A stretch of DNA of 64,000 bases from Streptomyces rimosus (GCF_008704655.1 NZ_CP023688.1:3224001-3288000), one strand, 5' to 3'. Counted from the stretch's first letter, positions 41,257 to 50,453 are shown. Numbers and translations: made by a program. Notes: a model not told the origin generated them from the letters alone.

Positions 41257-42624
41257 ATGACCGAGAGCCCCGTGCATCCCGCCCTCTGGCCCGCCCCCGT
41301 AGCTGCCGGGGCGGTCGACGCGACCGTCACCGTGCCCGGCTCCAAATCGGTCACCAACCGTGGCCTCGTCCTCGCCGCCCTGTCCTCCGAACCCGGCTGG
41401 CTGCGCCGTCCGCTGCGCTCCCGGGACACCCTGCTGATGGCCGAGGCGCTGCGCACGATGGGCGTCGGCATCGAGGAGACCGCCCCCTCCAACGCCGCCT
41501 CGACGGCCGGCGCGGACGGCGGCGGAGGCGAGTCGTGGCGGGTGATCCCGGCCGGTCTGCACGGCCCGGCAACCGTCGACGTCGGCAACGCCGGCACGGT
41601 CATGCGCTTCCTGCCCCCGGTCGCGGCCCTCGCCGACGGCGCCATCCGCTTCGACGGCGACCCGCGCTCCTACGAGCGCCCGCTCGACGGTGTGATCAAC
41701 GCGCTGCGCTCGCTCGGCGCCCGGATCGACGACGACGGCCGCGGCGCGCTGCCGATGACCGTGTTCGGCGGCGGCGCGCTGGAGGGCGGCGCCGTGGAGA
41801 TCGACGCCTCCTCCTCGTCGCAGTTCGTCAGCGCGCTGCTGCTGTCCGCCCCGCGCTTCAACCAGGGCGTCGAGGTACGGCACGTCGGCGCGGCGCTGCC
41901 CTCGATGCCGCACATCCGGATGACCGTCGACATGCTGCGCAGCGTCGGCGCCCAGGTGGACACCCCGGAGTCGGGCGGCGAGCCGAACGTCTGGCGCGTC
42001 ACCCCCGGCGCCCTGCTGGGCCGCGACCTGATCGTCGAGCCGGACCTGTCCAACGCCCAGCCGTTCCTGGCGGCTGCCCTGGTCACCGGCGGCCGGGTGA
42101 CCATTCCCGACTGGCCCGAGCGCACCACCCAGCCCGGTGACGCGCTGCGCGAGATCTTCACCGCCATGGGCGGTTCCTGCGAGCTGACCGAACAGGGGCT
42201 GACCTTCACCGGCAGCGGCCGCGTGCACGGCATCGACGTCGACCTGAGCGAGGTCGGCGAGCTGACCCCGGGCATCGCCGCGGTGGCCGCCCTCGCCGAC
42301 TCCCCCTCCACCCTGCGCGGCGTCGCCCACCTGCGGCTCCACGAGACCGACCGGCTGGCGGCGCTCACCAAGGAGATCAACGAGCTGGGCGGCGACGTCA
42401 CGGAGACCGAGGACGGCCTGCACATCCGGCCGCGCGCGCTGCACGGCGGCATCTTCCACACGTACGAGGACCACCGGCTGGCCACCGCCGCCGCGATCAT
42501 CGGACTGGCCGTGCCGGGCGTGCAGGTCGAGAACGTGGCGACGACCGCCAAGACGCTCCCCGACTTCCCCGCCCTGTGGACCGGGATGCTCGGCGAAGCG
42601 ACGGCCCCCGCCCGGAGAGGCTGA
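41257..42624 (+). CDS. aroA: 3-phosphoshikimate 1-carboxyvinyltransferase (EPSP synthase)
   Basis: A 455-residue enzyme of the shikimate pathway joining shikimate-3-phosphate and PEP for aromatic amino acid synthesis. [16 protein letters not shown] near the N-terminus, [12 protein letters not shown] (the PEP site) and [17 protein letters not shown] near the C-terminus are diagnostic. Length is normal for the family. ATG 41257 follows a GAAGGG site; longer upstream frame is discarded because it reads through the promoter region. It is followed after 13 bases by rsgA, probably in one transcript. Confidence 0.97.
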   Translation: MTESPVHPALWPAPVAAGAVDATVTVPGSKSVTNRGLVLAALSSEPGWLRRPLRSRDTLLMAEALRTMGVGIEETAPSNAASTAGADGGGGESWRVIPAGLHGPATVDVGNAGTVMRFLPPVAALADGAIRFDGDPRSYERPLDGVINALRSLGARIDDDGRGALPMTVFGGGALEGGAVEIDASSSSQFVSALLLSAPRFNQGVEVRHVGAALPSMPHIRMTVDMLRSVGAQVDTPESGGEPNVWRVTPGALLGRDLIVEPDLSNAQPFLAAALVTGGRVTIPDWPERTTQPGDALREIFTAMGGSCELTEQGLTFTGSGRVHGIDVDLSEVGELTPGIAAVAALADSPSTLRGVAHLRLHETDRLAALTKEINELGGDVTETEDGLHIRPRALHGGIFHTYEDHRLATAAAIIGLAVPGVQVENVATTAKTLPDFPALWTGMLGEATAPARRG

Positions 42625-42637
42625 GGCCCGTACGACC

Positions 42638-43645
42638 ATGCGCCGCTACGGCAAGAACCCCGACGAGGACGACATCCGCGTCCGTCCCAACCGCAAGGGC
42701 AACCGCCCCCGTACGAACATCCGCCCCAAGCACGAGGACGCCAGCGAGGGCCTGGTCCTGACCGTCGACCGCGGCCGGATCACCTGCCTGATCGAGGACC
42801 GCACGGTCATCGCGATGAAGGCCCGCGAACTGGGCCGCAAGTCCGTCGTGGTCGGCGACCGGGTCGCGGTCGTCGGCGACCTGTCCGGCGCCAAGGACAC
42901 CCTCGCGCGGATCGTCCGCGTCGAGCCGCGCAGCTCCACCCTGCGGCGTACGGCGGACGACGACGACCCGTTCGAGCGGGTGGTCGTCGCCAACGCCGAC
43001 CAGCTCGCCATCGTCACCGCGCTGGCCGACCCGGAACCGCGGCCGCGGCTGATCGACCGCTGCCTGGTCGCCGCGTACGACGCCGGGCTCGACCCGCTGC
43101 TGGTCCTCACCAAGTCCGACCTGGCCTCCCCCGACACGCTCCTGGAGTCGTACGGCACGATCGGCGTCCCCTACGTCGTCACCAACCGCACCGAACTGGC
43201 CGACGGCACCGCCGCCGAACAGGTGCGCGAGCGGCTGCGCGGGCACATGACCGCTTTCGTCGGGCACTCCGGCGTCGGAAAGACCACACTCGTCAACGCG
43301 CTGGTCCCGGACCGCAAGCGGGCCACCGGACACGTCAACGCGGTCACCGGACGCGGCCGGCACACCACGACCTCCGCCCTCGCGCTGCCCCTGCCCGACG
43401 ACTCGGGCTGGGTCATCGACACCCCGGGCGTACGCTCCTTCGGCCTCCACCACGTGGACCCGTCCCGCGTCGTCCTCGCCTTCCCCGACCTGGTCCCCGG
43501 CACCGCCGACTGCCCCCGCGCCTGCAGCCACGACGAACCGGACTGCGCCCTCGACCAGTGGGTCGCCGACGGCCACGCGGACCCGGCCCGCCTGTACTCA
43601 CTACGCCGGCTGCTGGCCACGCGGGAGCGACGCGAAGGGGACTGA
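42638..43645 (+). CDS. rsgA: Ribosome small-subunit GTPase RsgA
   Basis: A 335-residue circularly permuted GTPase that helps 30S subunit maturation. An OB-fold comes first (residues about 35-100). The GTPase motifs appear in permuted order: TKSD (158-161, G4), GHSGVGKTT (209-217, G1) and DTPG (261-264, G3). The C-terminal zinc finger has C292, C296, H298 and C303. The N-terminus is rich in Arg and Asp, as expected for rRNA contact. It is coupled to aroA upstream; the sequence after its stop is the mobile-element cluster. Confidence 0.95.
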   Translation: MRRYGKNPDEDDIRVRPNRKGNRPRTNIRPKHEDASEGLVLTVDRGRITCLIEDRTVIAMKARELGRKSVVVGDRVAVVGDLSGAKDTLARIVRVEPRSSTLRRTADDDDPFERVVVANADQLAIVTALADPEPRPRLIDRCLVAAYDAGLDPLLVLTKSDLASPDTLLESYGTIGVPYVVTNRTELADGTAAEQVRERLRGHMTAFVGHSGVGKTTLVNALVPDRKRATGHVNAVTGRGRHTTTSALALPLPDDSGWVIDTPGVRSFGLHHVDPSRVVLAFPDLVPGTADCPRACSHDEPDCALDQWVADGHADPARLYSLRRLLATRERREGD

Positions 43646-43651
43646 TCGTTG

Positions 43652-43814
43652 AGAGCCTGCGTCGAAACCCCGGCCGGGCGCCCGCCGTCTGGCACGCACG
43701 CTCGCTGTGTTGCCGAAACGCTCTAGTAGCTCCGCTACGAGACCCTTCCGGCGCCTTGCGATCGCACGCACCAGACGACGTGCGCTTACCGACCAGGGTT
43801 TCGACACAGGCTCT
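43652..43814. repeat. 160-bp inverted-repeat element (MITE-like or long hairpin)
   Basis: The ends are AGAGCCTGCGTCGAAACCCC and the complement of AGAGCCTGTGTCGAAACCCT, an almost perfect 20-bp terminal inverted repeat. Further inside both arms share CGGTCGG-like and CGTCTGG segments, and the centre at about 43733 is GTAGC-TCC-GCTAC. The whole element is therefore an imperfect palindrome with no coding capacity. It begins 6 bases after rsgA and ends at the IS boundary. Confidence 0.8.
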
Positions 43815-43815
43815 T

Positions 43816-44935
43816 AGAGGGCGTTTTGCCGCCTTTTGCAGGTTTCTGCGATGAATTCTGGTGAGTGATAGGGGAGGTGAGTGCGGTGCGTGTCACTCGC
43901 GTGGCACATGAGGCCGAGATCCGGTTGTTGCGCGCCGCCTGCTCCTGTTTCGTCGCAAAGTGCGCCGGTTGGGTTCGCATGCCCCTGCCCGTCCGGCCCA
44001 CGCCCTGATCGGCGGCCCGCTCCTCGGCTACTCCGGAGGCATGAGCGCGCGTCGCCGCTATCCCAGTGACCTGTCAGATGCCCGCTGGGTCCTGGTCGAA
44101 CCGCTGCTGACCAGATGGCGGGAGGACATCGTCCGCCGGGGCCTCAACATCGGCCACCCGCCCCGCCATGACCTGCGCGACCTTCTGGACGCAGTGCTCT
44201 ACGTGGCCCGCACCGGCATCCCCTGGCGCTACCTCCCGCACGACTATCCGCACTGGAACACGGTCTACCACTACTTCGGCCGCTGGGAACAGGACGGCAT
44301 CTTCGAGCAGCTCAACGCCCTGCTGCGGCGCCGCGTCCGCGAGGACGAGGGCCGCCAGCCCGAGCCGACCGCCATGGTGATCGACGCACAGAGCATCAAG
44401 ACCTCCGCCAACGTCCCCGCCGCCGGCCAGGGCGCCGACGTCGGCAAGAAAATCGTGGGCCGCAAACGGAGCGTCGTGATCGACACGACCGGCCTGCTGC
44501 TGGCCGTCCTGGTCACCGCCGCGAGCATCCAGGACTCCACCGCCGGCGAGACCCTGCTCAACCGGATCGCCGCCGCCCACCCCACCATCCGCAAGGGCTG
44601 GGCCGACCGCGGCTACCGCGAATACCTCGTCGACCACGCCGCCCGCCTCGGCATCGACCTCGAAATCGTCCGCCGCACCCCCGGCGCCGCCCGCGGCTTC
44701 ACCGTGCAACCCCGCAGGTGGTGCGCGGAGCGAACCCTGGGATGGCTGATGCTGAACCGCCGCCTGGCCCGCGACTACGAGGCCCTCCCGGCCCGCTCCA
44801 CCGCCATGATCTACATCGCGATGATCGCCCTCATGACACGACGCCTCACCAGAGAAACCACACCAACCTGGCGAGGACTCTGAAACCTCGCTAACGCCGC
44901 ACATCAGGACGAAACATTGGGAGAAAACGCCCTCT
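43816..44935 (+). mobile_element. IS5-family insertion sequence, about 1.12 kb
   Basis: Perfect 12-bp terminal inverted repeats AGAGGGCGTTTT (43816-43827) and its complement (44924-44935) enclose one transposase gene. If the element begins at GAGGG, the flanks are TTA on the left and TCA on the right: TNA-like, but not an identical duplication. A 213-bp non-coding left part precedes the transposase. The copy looks intact. Confidence 0.9.
44041..44883 (+). CDS. IS5-family DDE transposase
   Basis: A 280-residue transposase. The N-terminal DUF4096-type domain (RRYPSDLSDARWVLVEPLL, GIPWRYLPHDYPHWNTVYHY) is followed by a DDE domain. The acidic triad is visible in MVIDAQSIKTS (Asp), GWADRGYREYL (Asp) and RWCAERTLGWLMLNRRLARD (Glu), with the Y-(2)-R-(3)-E-(6)-K/R-like signature around the last. 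No frameshift or stop is seen, so the element is probably active. The ATG at 44041 follows GGAGG very closely (1 base), so an upstream start in the same frame is possible. Confidence 0.93.
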   Translation: MSARRRYPSDLSDARWVLVEPLLTRWREDIVRRGLNIGHPPRHDLRDLLDAVLYVARTGIPWRYLPHDYPHWNTVYHYFGRWEQDGIFEQLNALLRRRVREDEGRQPEPTAMVIDAQSIKTSANVPAAGQGADVGKKIVGRKRSVVIDTTGLLLAVLVTAASIQDSTAGETLLNRIAAAHPTIRKGWADRGYREYLVDHAARLGIDLEIVRRTPGAARGFTVQPRRWCAERTLGWLMLNRRLARDYEALPARSTAMIYIAMIALMTRRLTRETTPTWRGL

Positions 44936-45020
44936 CAAGTTTGCTGCCCCACCGCCGAGGTAAATGCATAATCACACCAAGGCTGGCGAAGCGGTCACGG
45001 ACCGTACGGAGGCAATGGAC

Positions 45021-45344
45021 ATGGCGTGGCTGCTCGTCGTGGTGGCAGGGCTCCTGGAGACGGGGTTCGCGGTCTGCCTCAAGCTCTCCCACGGGTTCAC
45101 CCGGCTGTGGCCCACCATCGCCTTCGCCTGCTTCGCGCTCGGCAGCTTCGGTCTGCTGACGCTCTCGCTGAAGAAGCTCGACGTCGGTCCGGCCTACGCG
45201 GTGTGGACCGGTATCGGGGCCGCCGGGACCGCCATCTACGGCATGGTCTTTCTCGGCGACATCACCTCGGTCCTCAAGATCGTGTCGATCTCGCTGGTGA
45301 TCATAGGGGTCATCGGGCTGCAGCTGTCGGGGTCGGCGCACTAG
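45021..45344 (+). CDS. SMR family exporter, SugE/Gdx-like
   Basis: A 107-residue four-helix small multidrug resistance protein. The membrane-embedded glutamate essential for proton exchange is in GLLETGFAVCLK (E13). LKKLDVGPAYAVWTGIGAAG resembles the SugE/Gdx branch, whose natural substrate is guanidinium. ATG 45021 gives a spacing of 8 from GGAGG; ATG 45015 would give only 2. The IS ends 85 bases upstream, so the native promoter region may have been changed. A TetR gene is convergent 16 bases away. Confidence 0.88.
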   Translation: MAWLLVVVAGLLETGFAVCLKLSHGFTRLWPTIAFACFALGSFGLLTLSLKKLDVGPAYAVWTGIGAAGTAIYGMVFLGDITSVLKIVSISLVIIGVIGLQLSGSAH

Positions 45345-45360
45345 GCGCGGCCCGGACGGC

Positions 45361-45990
45361 TCACGGCCGGTGCGCGGCGTGGGCGAACGCGTTGTGCAGC
45401 TGGCGGGTCAGATCCTCCGGTTCGGCGGGGGCCACGACGTACGACAGGGTGAGGCGGGCCGCGGTCGCGCAGGCGGTGCCCAGTTCGGGGAGGTCCTCCT
45501 TGGGCCAGTCGGCCTCCAGCGCGGCCATCGCACGGTCGCAGAAGCGGCCCACCAGCTCCGTCGGCCCCGGCGGGGGCCCGTCCGCGTGCGCCCCCACGCC
45601 CCCGGAGCGCGCCCCGCGCTGGCCCGGGATTCCACCCGCCGGCGTCGGCAGGCGCTCGCTCCAGCAGCCGGTCAGCGCGGCCCGTATCAGCGGATTGGTC
45701 CGCGCCGCCCGTACGGTCCACGCGGCGGCCGCCACCACGCGGGCCTCCACGCCGCCGCCCGCGGTGGGCCCCGGCTCCTCCAGCGCGCGGCTCACCCCGG
45801 CGAGGTAACCCTCCGTCTCCCGCCGCACCAGCGCCCGCGCCAGCCCTTCCTTGCTGCCGAACTCGTTGTAGAGGGTCTGCCGGGACACCCCGGCCTCGGC
45901 CGCGACATCGACCATCCGGACGCCCGCCCACGGTCTGACCGCGAGCGCGGCGTAGGCGGCGTCCAGCAGGGATTCACGCGCTGTAGGCAT
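45361..45990 (-). CDS. TetR-family transcriptional regulator
   Basis: A 209-residue TetR repressor with the helix-turn-helix VRMVDVAAEAGVSRQTLYNE then FGSKEGLARALV at the N-terminus. The effector domain contains a Gly/Pro-rich loop (PAGGIPGQRGARSGGVGAHA) that is unusual in the middle of a TetR sensor domain. The ATG at 45990 opens the conserved MPTARESLLDAAY helix. It is convergent with the SMR exporter and divergent from the HisN-type phosphatase, so either could be its target. Confidence 0.9.
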   Translation of the reverse strand: MPTARESLLDAAYAALAVRPWAGVRMVDVAAEAGVSRQTLYNEFGSKEGLARALVRRETEGYLAGVSRALEEPGPTAGGGVEARVVAAAAWTVRAARTNPLIRAALTGCWSERLPTPAGGIPGQRGARSGGVGAHADGPPPGPTELVGRFCDRAMAALEADWPKEDLPELGTACATAARLTLSYVVAPAEPEDLTRQLHNAFAHAAHRP

Positions 45991-46132
45991 CGTCGCCTCC
46001 CAGGCCGCCCGGCCCAGATGGCCGGTGTGCGCCACAGGATTGACTCACCACCAGGGGCTGTCAAGGGTCCGTACGCGCCGGGCAATCGTGGTCATGTGGC
46101 TCGTGCCGTATACCAATCGATACTGTTCGCAC

Positions 46133-46936
46133 ATGCCCGACTATCACGATGACCTCCGCCTCGGCCACGTCCTGGCGGACGCCGCCGACGCCGCGACCAT
46201 GGAGCGGTTCAAGGCACTCGACCTCAAGGTCGAGACCAAACCGGACATGACTCCGGTGAGCGAGGCCGACAAGGCGGCCGAGGAACTGATCCGTGGTCAT
46301 CTGCAGCGCGCCCGTCCGCGGGACGCCGTACTGGGCGAGGAATTCGGCAGCGAGGGCTCCGGTCCGCGCCGCTGGATCGTCGATCCCATCGACGGTACGA
46401 AGAACTATGTGCGCGGGGTGCCGGTCTGGGCCACGCTCATCGCCCTGATGGAGCGCGGCGAGGGCGGCGACCGCCCGGTGGTCGGCGTCGTCTCCGCGCC
46501 CGCGCTCAACCGCCGCTGGTGGGCGGCGGAGGGCCTGGGCGCGTACACGGGCCGCAGCCTGACCTCCGCGAGCCGCCTCCAGGTGTCACAGGTGGGCCGC
46601 ATCCAGGACGCCTCGTTCGCGTACTCCTCGCTGACCGGCTGGGAGGAGCAGGGCCGCCTCCCCGGCTTCCTGGAGCTGTCCCGGGACTGCTGGCGCACCC
46701 GCGGTTACGGGGACTTCTGGCCGTACATGATGGTCGCCGAGGGCTCGGTGGACATCTGCGCGGAGCCGGAGCTGTCGCTGTGGGACATGGCGGCCTGCGC
46801 CGTCGTCGTACAGGAGGCGGGCGGCCGGTTCACCGGTCTGGACGGCGTGCCGGGCCCGCACAGCGGCAACGCCGCGGCCTCCAACGGCCTGCTGCACGAG
46901 GAACTGCTCAACTACATCGGCGACGGGCGCCGCTGA
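46133..46936 (+). CDS. hisN: Histidinol-phosphatase, inositol monophosphatase family
   Basis: A 267-residue Mg-dependent phosphatase. Metal-binding motifs are LGEEFGSEG (Glu), WIVDPIDGTKNYVRG (the DPIDGT signature) and LSLWDMAACAVVVQEAGGRF (late Asp). In actinobacteria this branch is the HisN histidinol-phosphatase of histidine synthesis, and a homologue lies in the same place in S. coelicolor as I recall. TACTGT sits 6 bases before the ATG and no ribosome binding site is seen, so the mRNA is probably leaderless. Confidence 0.88.
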   Translation: MPDYHDDLRLGHVLADAADAATMERFKALDLKVETKPDMTPVSEADKAAEELIRGHLQRARPRDAVLGEEFGSEGSGPRRWIVDPIDGTKNYVRGVPVWATLIALMERGEGGDRPVVGVVSAPALNRRWWAAEGLGAYTGRSLTSASRLQVSQVGRIQDASFAYSSLTGWEEQGRLPGFLELSRDCWRTRGYGDFWPYMMVAEGSVDICAEPELSLWDMAACAVVVQEAGGRFTGLDGVPGPHSGNAAASNGLLHEELLNYIGDGRR

Positions 46937-46943
46937 AACACCA

Positions 46944-46975
46944 GGTGCGCTCGTACGTCCGTACGGGCGCGCACC
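46944..46975 (+). terminator. Hairpin after hisN
   Basis: GGTGCGC (46944-46950) pairs with GCGCACC (46969-46975), with a further CGTAC/GTACG inner stem. It begins 8 bases after the stop. Confidence 0.7.
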
Positions 46976-47118
46976 CGGGGGCGTGGAAACGGCAATCGTC
47001 CGTTCCGCGCCCCTTGTTGCCTCTCCGGACGCATGTGAACATGAGAACACCGAAGCTTGTGAACTTGTGAAATCCTTCGCAAGGTGCCCAGCAAGCCTCA
47101 AGGAGGTGGCTCCATTCC

Positions 47119-47556
47119 ATGCCCATGTACGTGCGCAACGCCATGAGCACGGTGGTCCTCACCATCGGGCCCGCCCACACCCTGCGCCAGGCGGCCCGCC
47201 TGATGTCGGCCCGCCGCGTCGGCGCGGCCATCGTCCTCGACACCGACACCAGCGGACTCGGCATCCTCACCGAGCGCGACATCCTCAACTCCCTGGGCGC
47301 GGGCGAGGACCCGGACCGGGAGACCGCGCAGGCCCACACGACCTCGGACGTGGTCTTCGCCGCGCCCCAATGGACGCTCGACGAAGCGGCGGGCGCCATG
47401 GTGCACGGCGGCTTCCGCCACCTCATCGTGCTCGACGGCCAGGAACCGGAGCCGGTGGGCATCGTGTCGGTCCGCGACATCATCCGGTGCTGGTCCAGGG
47501 TCCCGGAGCAGTCCCCGGCCCCCGAGCGGGAGCGGGTCGGCGCCGTACCGGCGTGA
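47119..47556 (+). CDS. CBS-domain pair protein
   Basis: A 145-residue protein consisting of two CBS domains (residues about 6-62 and 73-128), a Bateman module that binds adenine nucleotides and usually senses cell energy state. Conserved GILTERDILNSLG and GIVSVRDIIRCW segments end the two domains. GGAGG lies about 12 bases upstream of the ATG. No enzyme domain is attached, so it must act on a separate partner. A 13-bp hairpin follows. Confidence 0.88.
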   Translation: MPMYVRNAMSTVVLTIGPAHTLRQAARLMSARRVGAAIVLDTDTSGLGILTERDILNSLGAGEDPDRETAQAHTTSDVVFAAPQWTLDEAAGAMVHGGFRHLIVLDGQEPEPVGIVSVRDIIRCWSRVPEQSPAPERERVGAVPA

Positions 47557-47578
47557 GCGCACCCGCGCCCCGCGCACG

Positions 47579-47615
47579 CGAAGAGGCCGGAGCCTATTGG
47601 CGTCCGGCCTCTTCG
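47579..47615. terminator. Bidirectional terminator between CBS and catalase genes
   Basis: A perfect 13-bp stem (47579-47591 with 47603-47615) and 11-base loop lie between convergent genes, with GTGTT following on the plus strand. Confidence 0.8.
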
Positions 47616-47635
47616 GTGTTACGGCAAGGGACGGG

Positions 47636-49117
47636 TCAGCCGCGCAGGGCCTGGACCGCGGCCTCCAGCCGCTTGCCGTAGTCGGGGTCCGCCTTGCGGA
47701 AGTTCTCGATCGCGCGCTGGGCGATGTCGTCGCGCGAGACCTTGGAGATGAAGCCCGCCAGGTTGTCGATCAGGCGCTCCTTCTCCTCTTCCGTCATCAG
47801 GCGGTACAGGTTGCCGGCCTGCACGAAGTCGTTGTCCTCGGCGTGCGAGGGCGCCTCCGTCTCACCGGTCGTGCCGCTGACCGCTATCGGCTGCCACAGC
47901 GGGCGGTCGGTCTGCGCCGGGCCGCCGAAGCTGTTCGGCTCGTAGTTCTTCGCGCGGCCGTGGCGGCCGTCGTAGAGGTAGCCGTCGCGACTGTGCGAGC
48001 GGGCCTCGACGGCGTGCGGGCGGTTGACCGGCAGGTGGTCGGCGTTGATGCCGACGCGGTAGCGGTGGGCGTCGGCGTACGCGAACAGCCGGCCCTGGAG
48101 CATCTTGTCGGGCGAGGGGCCGATGCCCGGCACGAAGTGGTGCGGGGAGAAGATCGCCTGCTCGACCTCGGCGAAGATGTTCTCCGGGTTGCGGTTGAGC
48201 TCCAGCTTGCCGATCTCGATCGGCGGGTAGTCCGCGTGCGGCCAGACCTTGGTCAGGTCGAACGGGTTGAAGCGGTACGTCGCGGCCTCGGCGGCCGGCA
48301 TGATCTGCACCTGGACGGTCCAGCTCGGGAACTCGCCGCGCTCGATCGCCTCGCGCAGGTCGCGCTGGTGGCTGTCCGGGTCTTCACCGGCGAGCTTGGC
48401 GGCCTCGGCCGCGGTGAGGTTCTTGATGCCCTGGTCGGTCTTGAAGTGGTACTTGACCCAGAAGACCTCGCCGGCCTCGTTGTTCCACTGGTAGGTGTGC
48501 GAGCCGAAGCCGTCCATGTGGCGGTACGAGGCGGGGATGCCGCGGTCACCGAACAGCCAGGTCACCTGGTGGGTGGACTCGGGCGACAGGCCCCAGAAGT
48601 CCCAGACGTTGTCCGCCTCCTGGGAGCCGGTGTACGGGTCGCGCTTCTGGGTGTGGATGAAGTCGGGGAACTTGATGGCGTCCTTGATGAAGAACACCGG
48701 GGTGTTGTTGCCGACGAGGTCGTAGTTGCCCTCTTCGGTGTAGAACTTCAGCGCGAAGCCGCGCGGGTCGCGCACCGCGTCGGCGGAGCCGAGGTTGCCG
48801 GCGACGGTGGAGAACCGCAGGAAGGTCTCGGTCTGCTTGCCGGCCTCGGAGAGGAACTTGGCGCGGGTGTAGCGCGACATGTCGGCGGTGGCCGTGAAGG
48901 TGCCGTACGCACCGGCGCCGCGGGCGTGCACCACGCGCTCCGGGATGCGCTCACGGTTGAAGTGCGCGAGCTTCTCGATCAGGAGCTGGTCCTGGATGAG
49001 CCCGGGGCCGCCGACGCCGGCCGTCTCGCTGTTCTGGTTGTCCGCGACCGGTGCCCCGGCCTCCGTGGTCAGCGGTCCGGTGCTGCTCTGTACCGACACG
49101 TGCGCCTCCTGAGTCAT
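47636..49117 (-). CDS. katA: Monofunctional heme catalase
   Basis: A 493-residue heme catalase that breaks hydrogen peroxide into water and oxygen. The distal His is in [12 protein letters not shown], the distal Asn in [15 protein letters not shown], and the proximal heme Tyr in [14 protein letters not shown]. The length fits the small-subunit clade. ATG 49117 begins the known MTQEAH-like N-terminus; an in-frame ATG at 49162 overlaps the operator and is unlikely. It is divergent from a Fur-type regulator, the arrangement of catA and catR in S. coelicolor, so peroxide-responsive repression is expected. Confidence 0.95.
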   Translation of the reverse strand: MTQEAHVSVQSSTGPLTTEAGAPVADNQNSETAGVGGPGLIQDQLLIEKLAHFNRERIPERVVHARGAGAYGTFTATADMSRYTRAKFLSEAGKQTETFLRFSTVAGNLGSADAVRDPRGFALKFYTEEGNYDLVGNNTPVFFIKDAIKFPDFIHTQKRDPYTGSQEADNVWDFWGLSPESTHQVTWLFGDRGIPASYRHMDGFGSHTYQWNNEAGEVFWVKYHFKTDQGIKNLTAAEAAKLAGEDPDSHQRDLREAIERGEFPSWTVQVQIMPAAEAATYRFNPFDLTKVWPHADYPPIEIGKLELNRNPENIFAEVEQAIFSPHHFVPGIGPSPDKMLQGRLFAYADAHRYRVGINADHLPVNRPHAVEARSHSRDGYLYDGRHGRAKNYEPNSFGGPAQTDRPLWQPIAVSGTTGETEAPSHAEDNDFVQAGNLYRLMTEEEKERLIDNLAGFISKVSRDDIAQRAIENFRKADPDYGKRLEAAVQALRG

Positions 49118-49154
49118 GAACCTGCCCTTGGCTTGCGCCGCATCCGATCCTACA

Positions 49155-49169
49155 TTGGACATTGTCTAA
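49155..49169. promoter_or_regulatory. CatR/Fur-type operator of the catalase gene
   Basis: TTGGACA-T-TGTCTAA is a 7-1-7 inverted repeat with one mismatch, the geometry of Fur/PerR boxes. It lies 38 bases before the catalase start and in front of the divergent Fur-type gene. Confidence 0.75.
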
Positions 49170-49256
49170 GTCAAGATGATCCCGAAACTCGTACCGAATC
49201 CGGTGATGGACGGACCACTGCTACCCTTGGCCTTATCTGACTGATAGGTGATTGGC

Positions 49257-49676
49257 ATGAGTGACCTGCTGGAACGGCTCCGGGGACGCGGCTGGCGGCT
49301 GACCGCGCAGCGACGCGTCGTCGCCGAGGTCCTCGACGGGGACCACGTCCACTACACCGCTGACGAAGTGCACGCGAAGGCGACCGAGCGCCTGCCGGAG
49401 ATCTCGCGTGCGACCGTCTACAACACGCTGGGCGAGCTGGTCTCGCTCGGCGAGGTGCTGGAGGTCAGCACGGACGGCCGCGCCAAGCGGTACGACCCCA
49501 ACGCCCACCACGACCACCAGCACCTGGTGTGCTCGCGGTGCGGGACCATAAGGGACGTGCACCTGGACAGCGACCCGCTCGCCGCGCTGCCGGTGCCGGA
49601 ACGCTTCGGCTTCCAGGTCTCCGAGGTGTCGGTGACGTACCGCGGCATCTGCCCGAACTGCCACTCGCACAGCTGA
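49257..49676 (+). CDS. catR: Fur-family peroxide-sensing regulator CatR
   Basis: A 139-residue Fur/PerR-type metalloregulator. The winged helix includes SRATVYNTLGELVSLG, and the metal sites are in HHDHQHLVC (H84-H89) with structural zinc cysteines C92, C95, C132 and C135. Such proteins lose DNA binding when the regulatory iron site is oxidised by peroxide. It faces the catalase gene across an operator-like inverted repeat, matching S. coelicolor CatR. The ATG at 49257 aligns with the family start; a GTG three codons earlier is possible. Confidence 0.92.
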   Translation: MSDLLERLRGRGWRLTAQRRVVAEVLDGDHVHYTADEVHAKATERLPEISRATVYNTLGELVSLGEVLEVSTDGRAKRYDPNAHHDHQHLVCSRCGTIRDVHLDSDPLAALPVPERFGFQVSEVSVTYRGICPNCHSHS

Positions 49677-49680
49677 CCCC

Positions 49681-49750
49681 GGCGCGGCCGCGTCCTCGCG
49701 CGGCCGCGCCGACCGCGGAAAGAGCCCGCCCCGACACGGCGCGGGCTCTT
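49681..49750 (+). terminator. Tandem hairpins after catR
   Basis: Two stems follow the catR stop: a 12-bp GC-rich hairpin (49681-49692 with 49699-49710) and a 10-bp stem (49720-49729 with 49741-49750). Confidence 0.7.
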
Positions 49751-49848
49751 CGGCGTGCGCACCTTCCGTACCACCGCTACCGGTGATTACGTCCCGCACC
49801 CCGGGTACCCGACCTGGACCCGCATCCCGACCAGGAAGGGACCCACTG

Positions 49849-50337
49849 ATGGTGCGCAAGAAGGTCGAAGGCGACGAGGACCAGCGCCGCGCGGCGGCCC
49901 GTGAGGCCCGTGCGGCCGGCGAGGCCCCCAGCGCCCGGCAGGTGACCACCGGCGCCTCCAAGCAACGCACGCACGAGCCGGAGAAGGCGGCGCACGAAGA
50001 GCGGATCGCCACCCGGCACCGCGGCAAGCAGGGCGAGCCGCACGAGCCGGCGCCCCCACCTCCCGAGCGCGCCGCACCGCTGCCCTCGTACGGGGACGGC
50101 GAGCGCTACACCTCGGCCCACGAGGAGACCTTCCGGGCGCTCACCGAGGCACAGGCGGAACACGGCGGCGACGGCGTGTATCTCCAGGACATCGCGCGGC
50201 GCTCCGGGCGGGAGCCCGAGGAGACCCGCCTCTTGGTGCACGATCTGGTCGACAAGTTCCGGGTGGCCAGCGAGCTGCAAGGCGTCGAGGACCCCGACCT
50301 GGGGCAGCGGTACGAGGTCAAGCCACGGGGGCAGTGA
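49849..50337 (+). CDS. Charged hypothetical protein
   Basis: A 162-residue protein I cannot assign to a named family. The first 100 residues are strongly charged and probably disordered, rich in Glu, Arg, Ala and His with a Pro-rich stretch (EPAPPPPERAAPLPS). The last 60 residues (GVYLQDIARRSGREPEETRL, then LVHDLVDKFRVASELQ) look like a compact three-helix or winged-helix fold. AGGAAGG precedes the ATG. It may be a DNA- or protein-binding adaptor, but this is only inference from composition. Confidence 0.65.
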   Translation: MVRKKVEGDEDQRRAAAREARAAGEAPSARQVTTGASKQRTHEPEKAAHEERIATRHRGKQGEPHEPAPPPPERAAPLPSYGDGERYTSAHEETFRALTEAQAEHGGDGVYLQDIARRSGREPEETRLLVHDLVDKFRVASELQGVEDPDLGQRYEVKPRGQ

Positions 50338-50453
50338 CCGCTTGGTGGCGTTTTCGACCCTCCAGGACGCAGAGGGCCCGCGCACCGAACGCGGCCGGGG
50401 CCCGAAGGGCGAACGCCGCGGCGAGTGACAACGCCCGGCCCCCGCGCCCCACC

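Noticed and set aside
43881..44069. Second IS reading frame upstream of the transposase
   Set aside because: Short Cys/Pro/Arg-rich translation without motif; overlaps the transposase start out of frame, so no orfA is supported.
44936..45020. Guanidine riboswitch before the SugE/Gdx-like exporter
   Set aside because: The 85 bases left between the IS and the gene show no ykkC-type or mini-ykkC conserved motifs.
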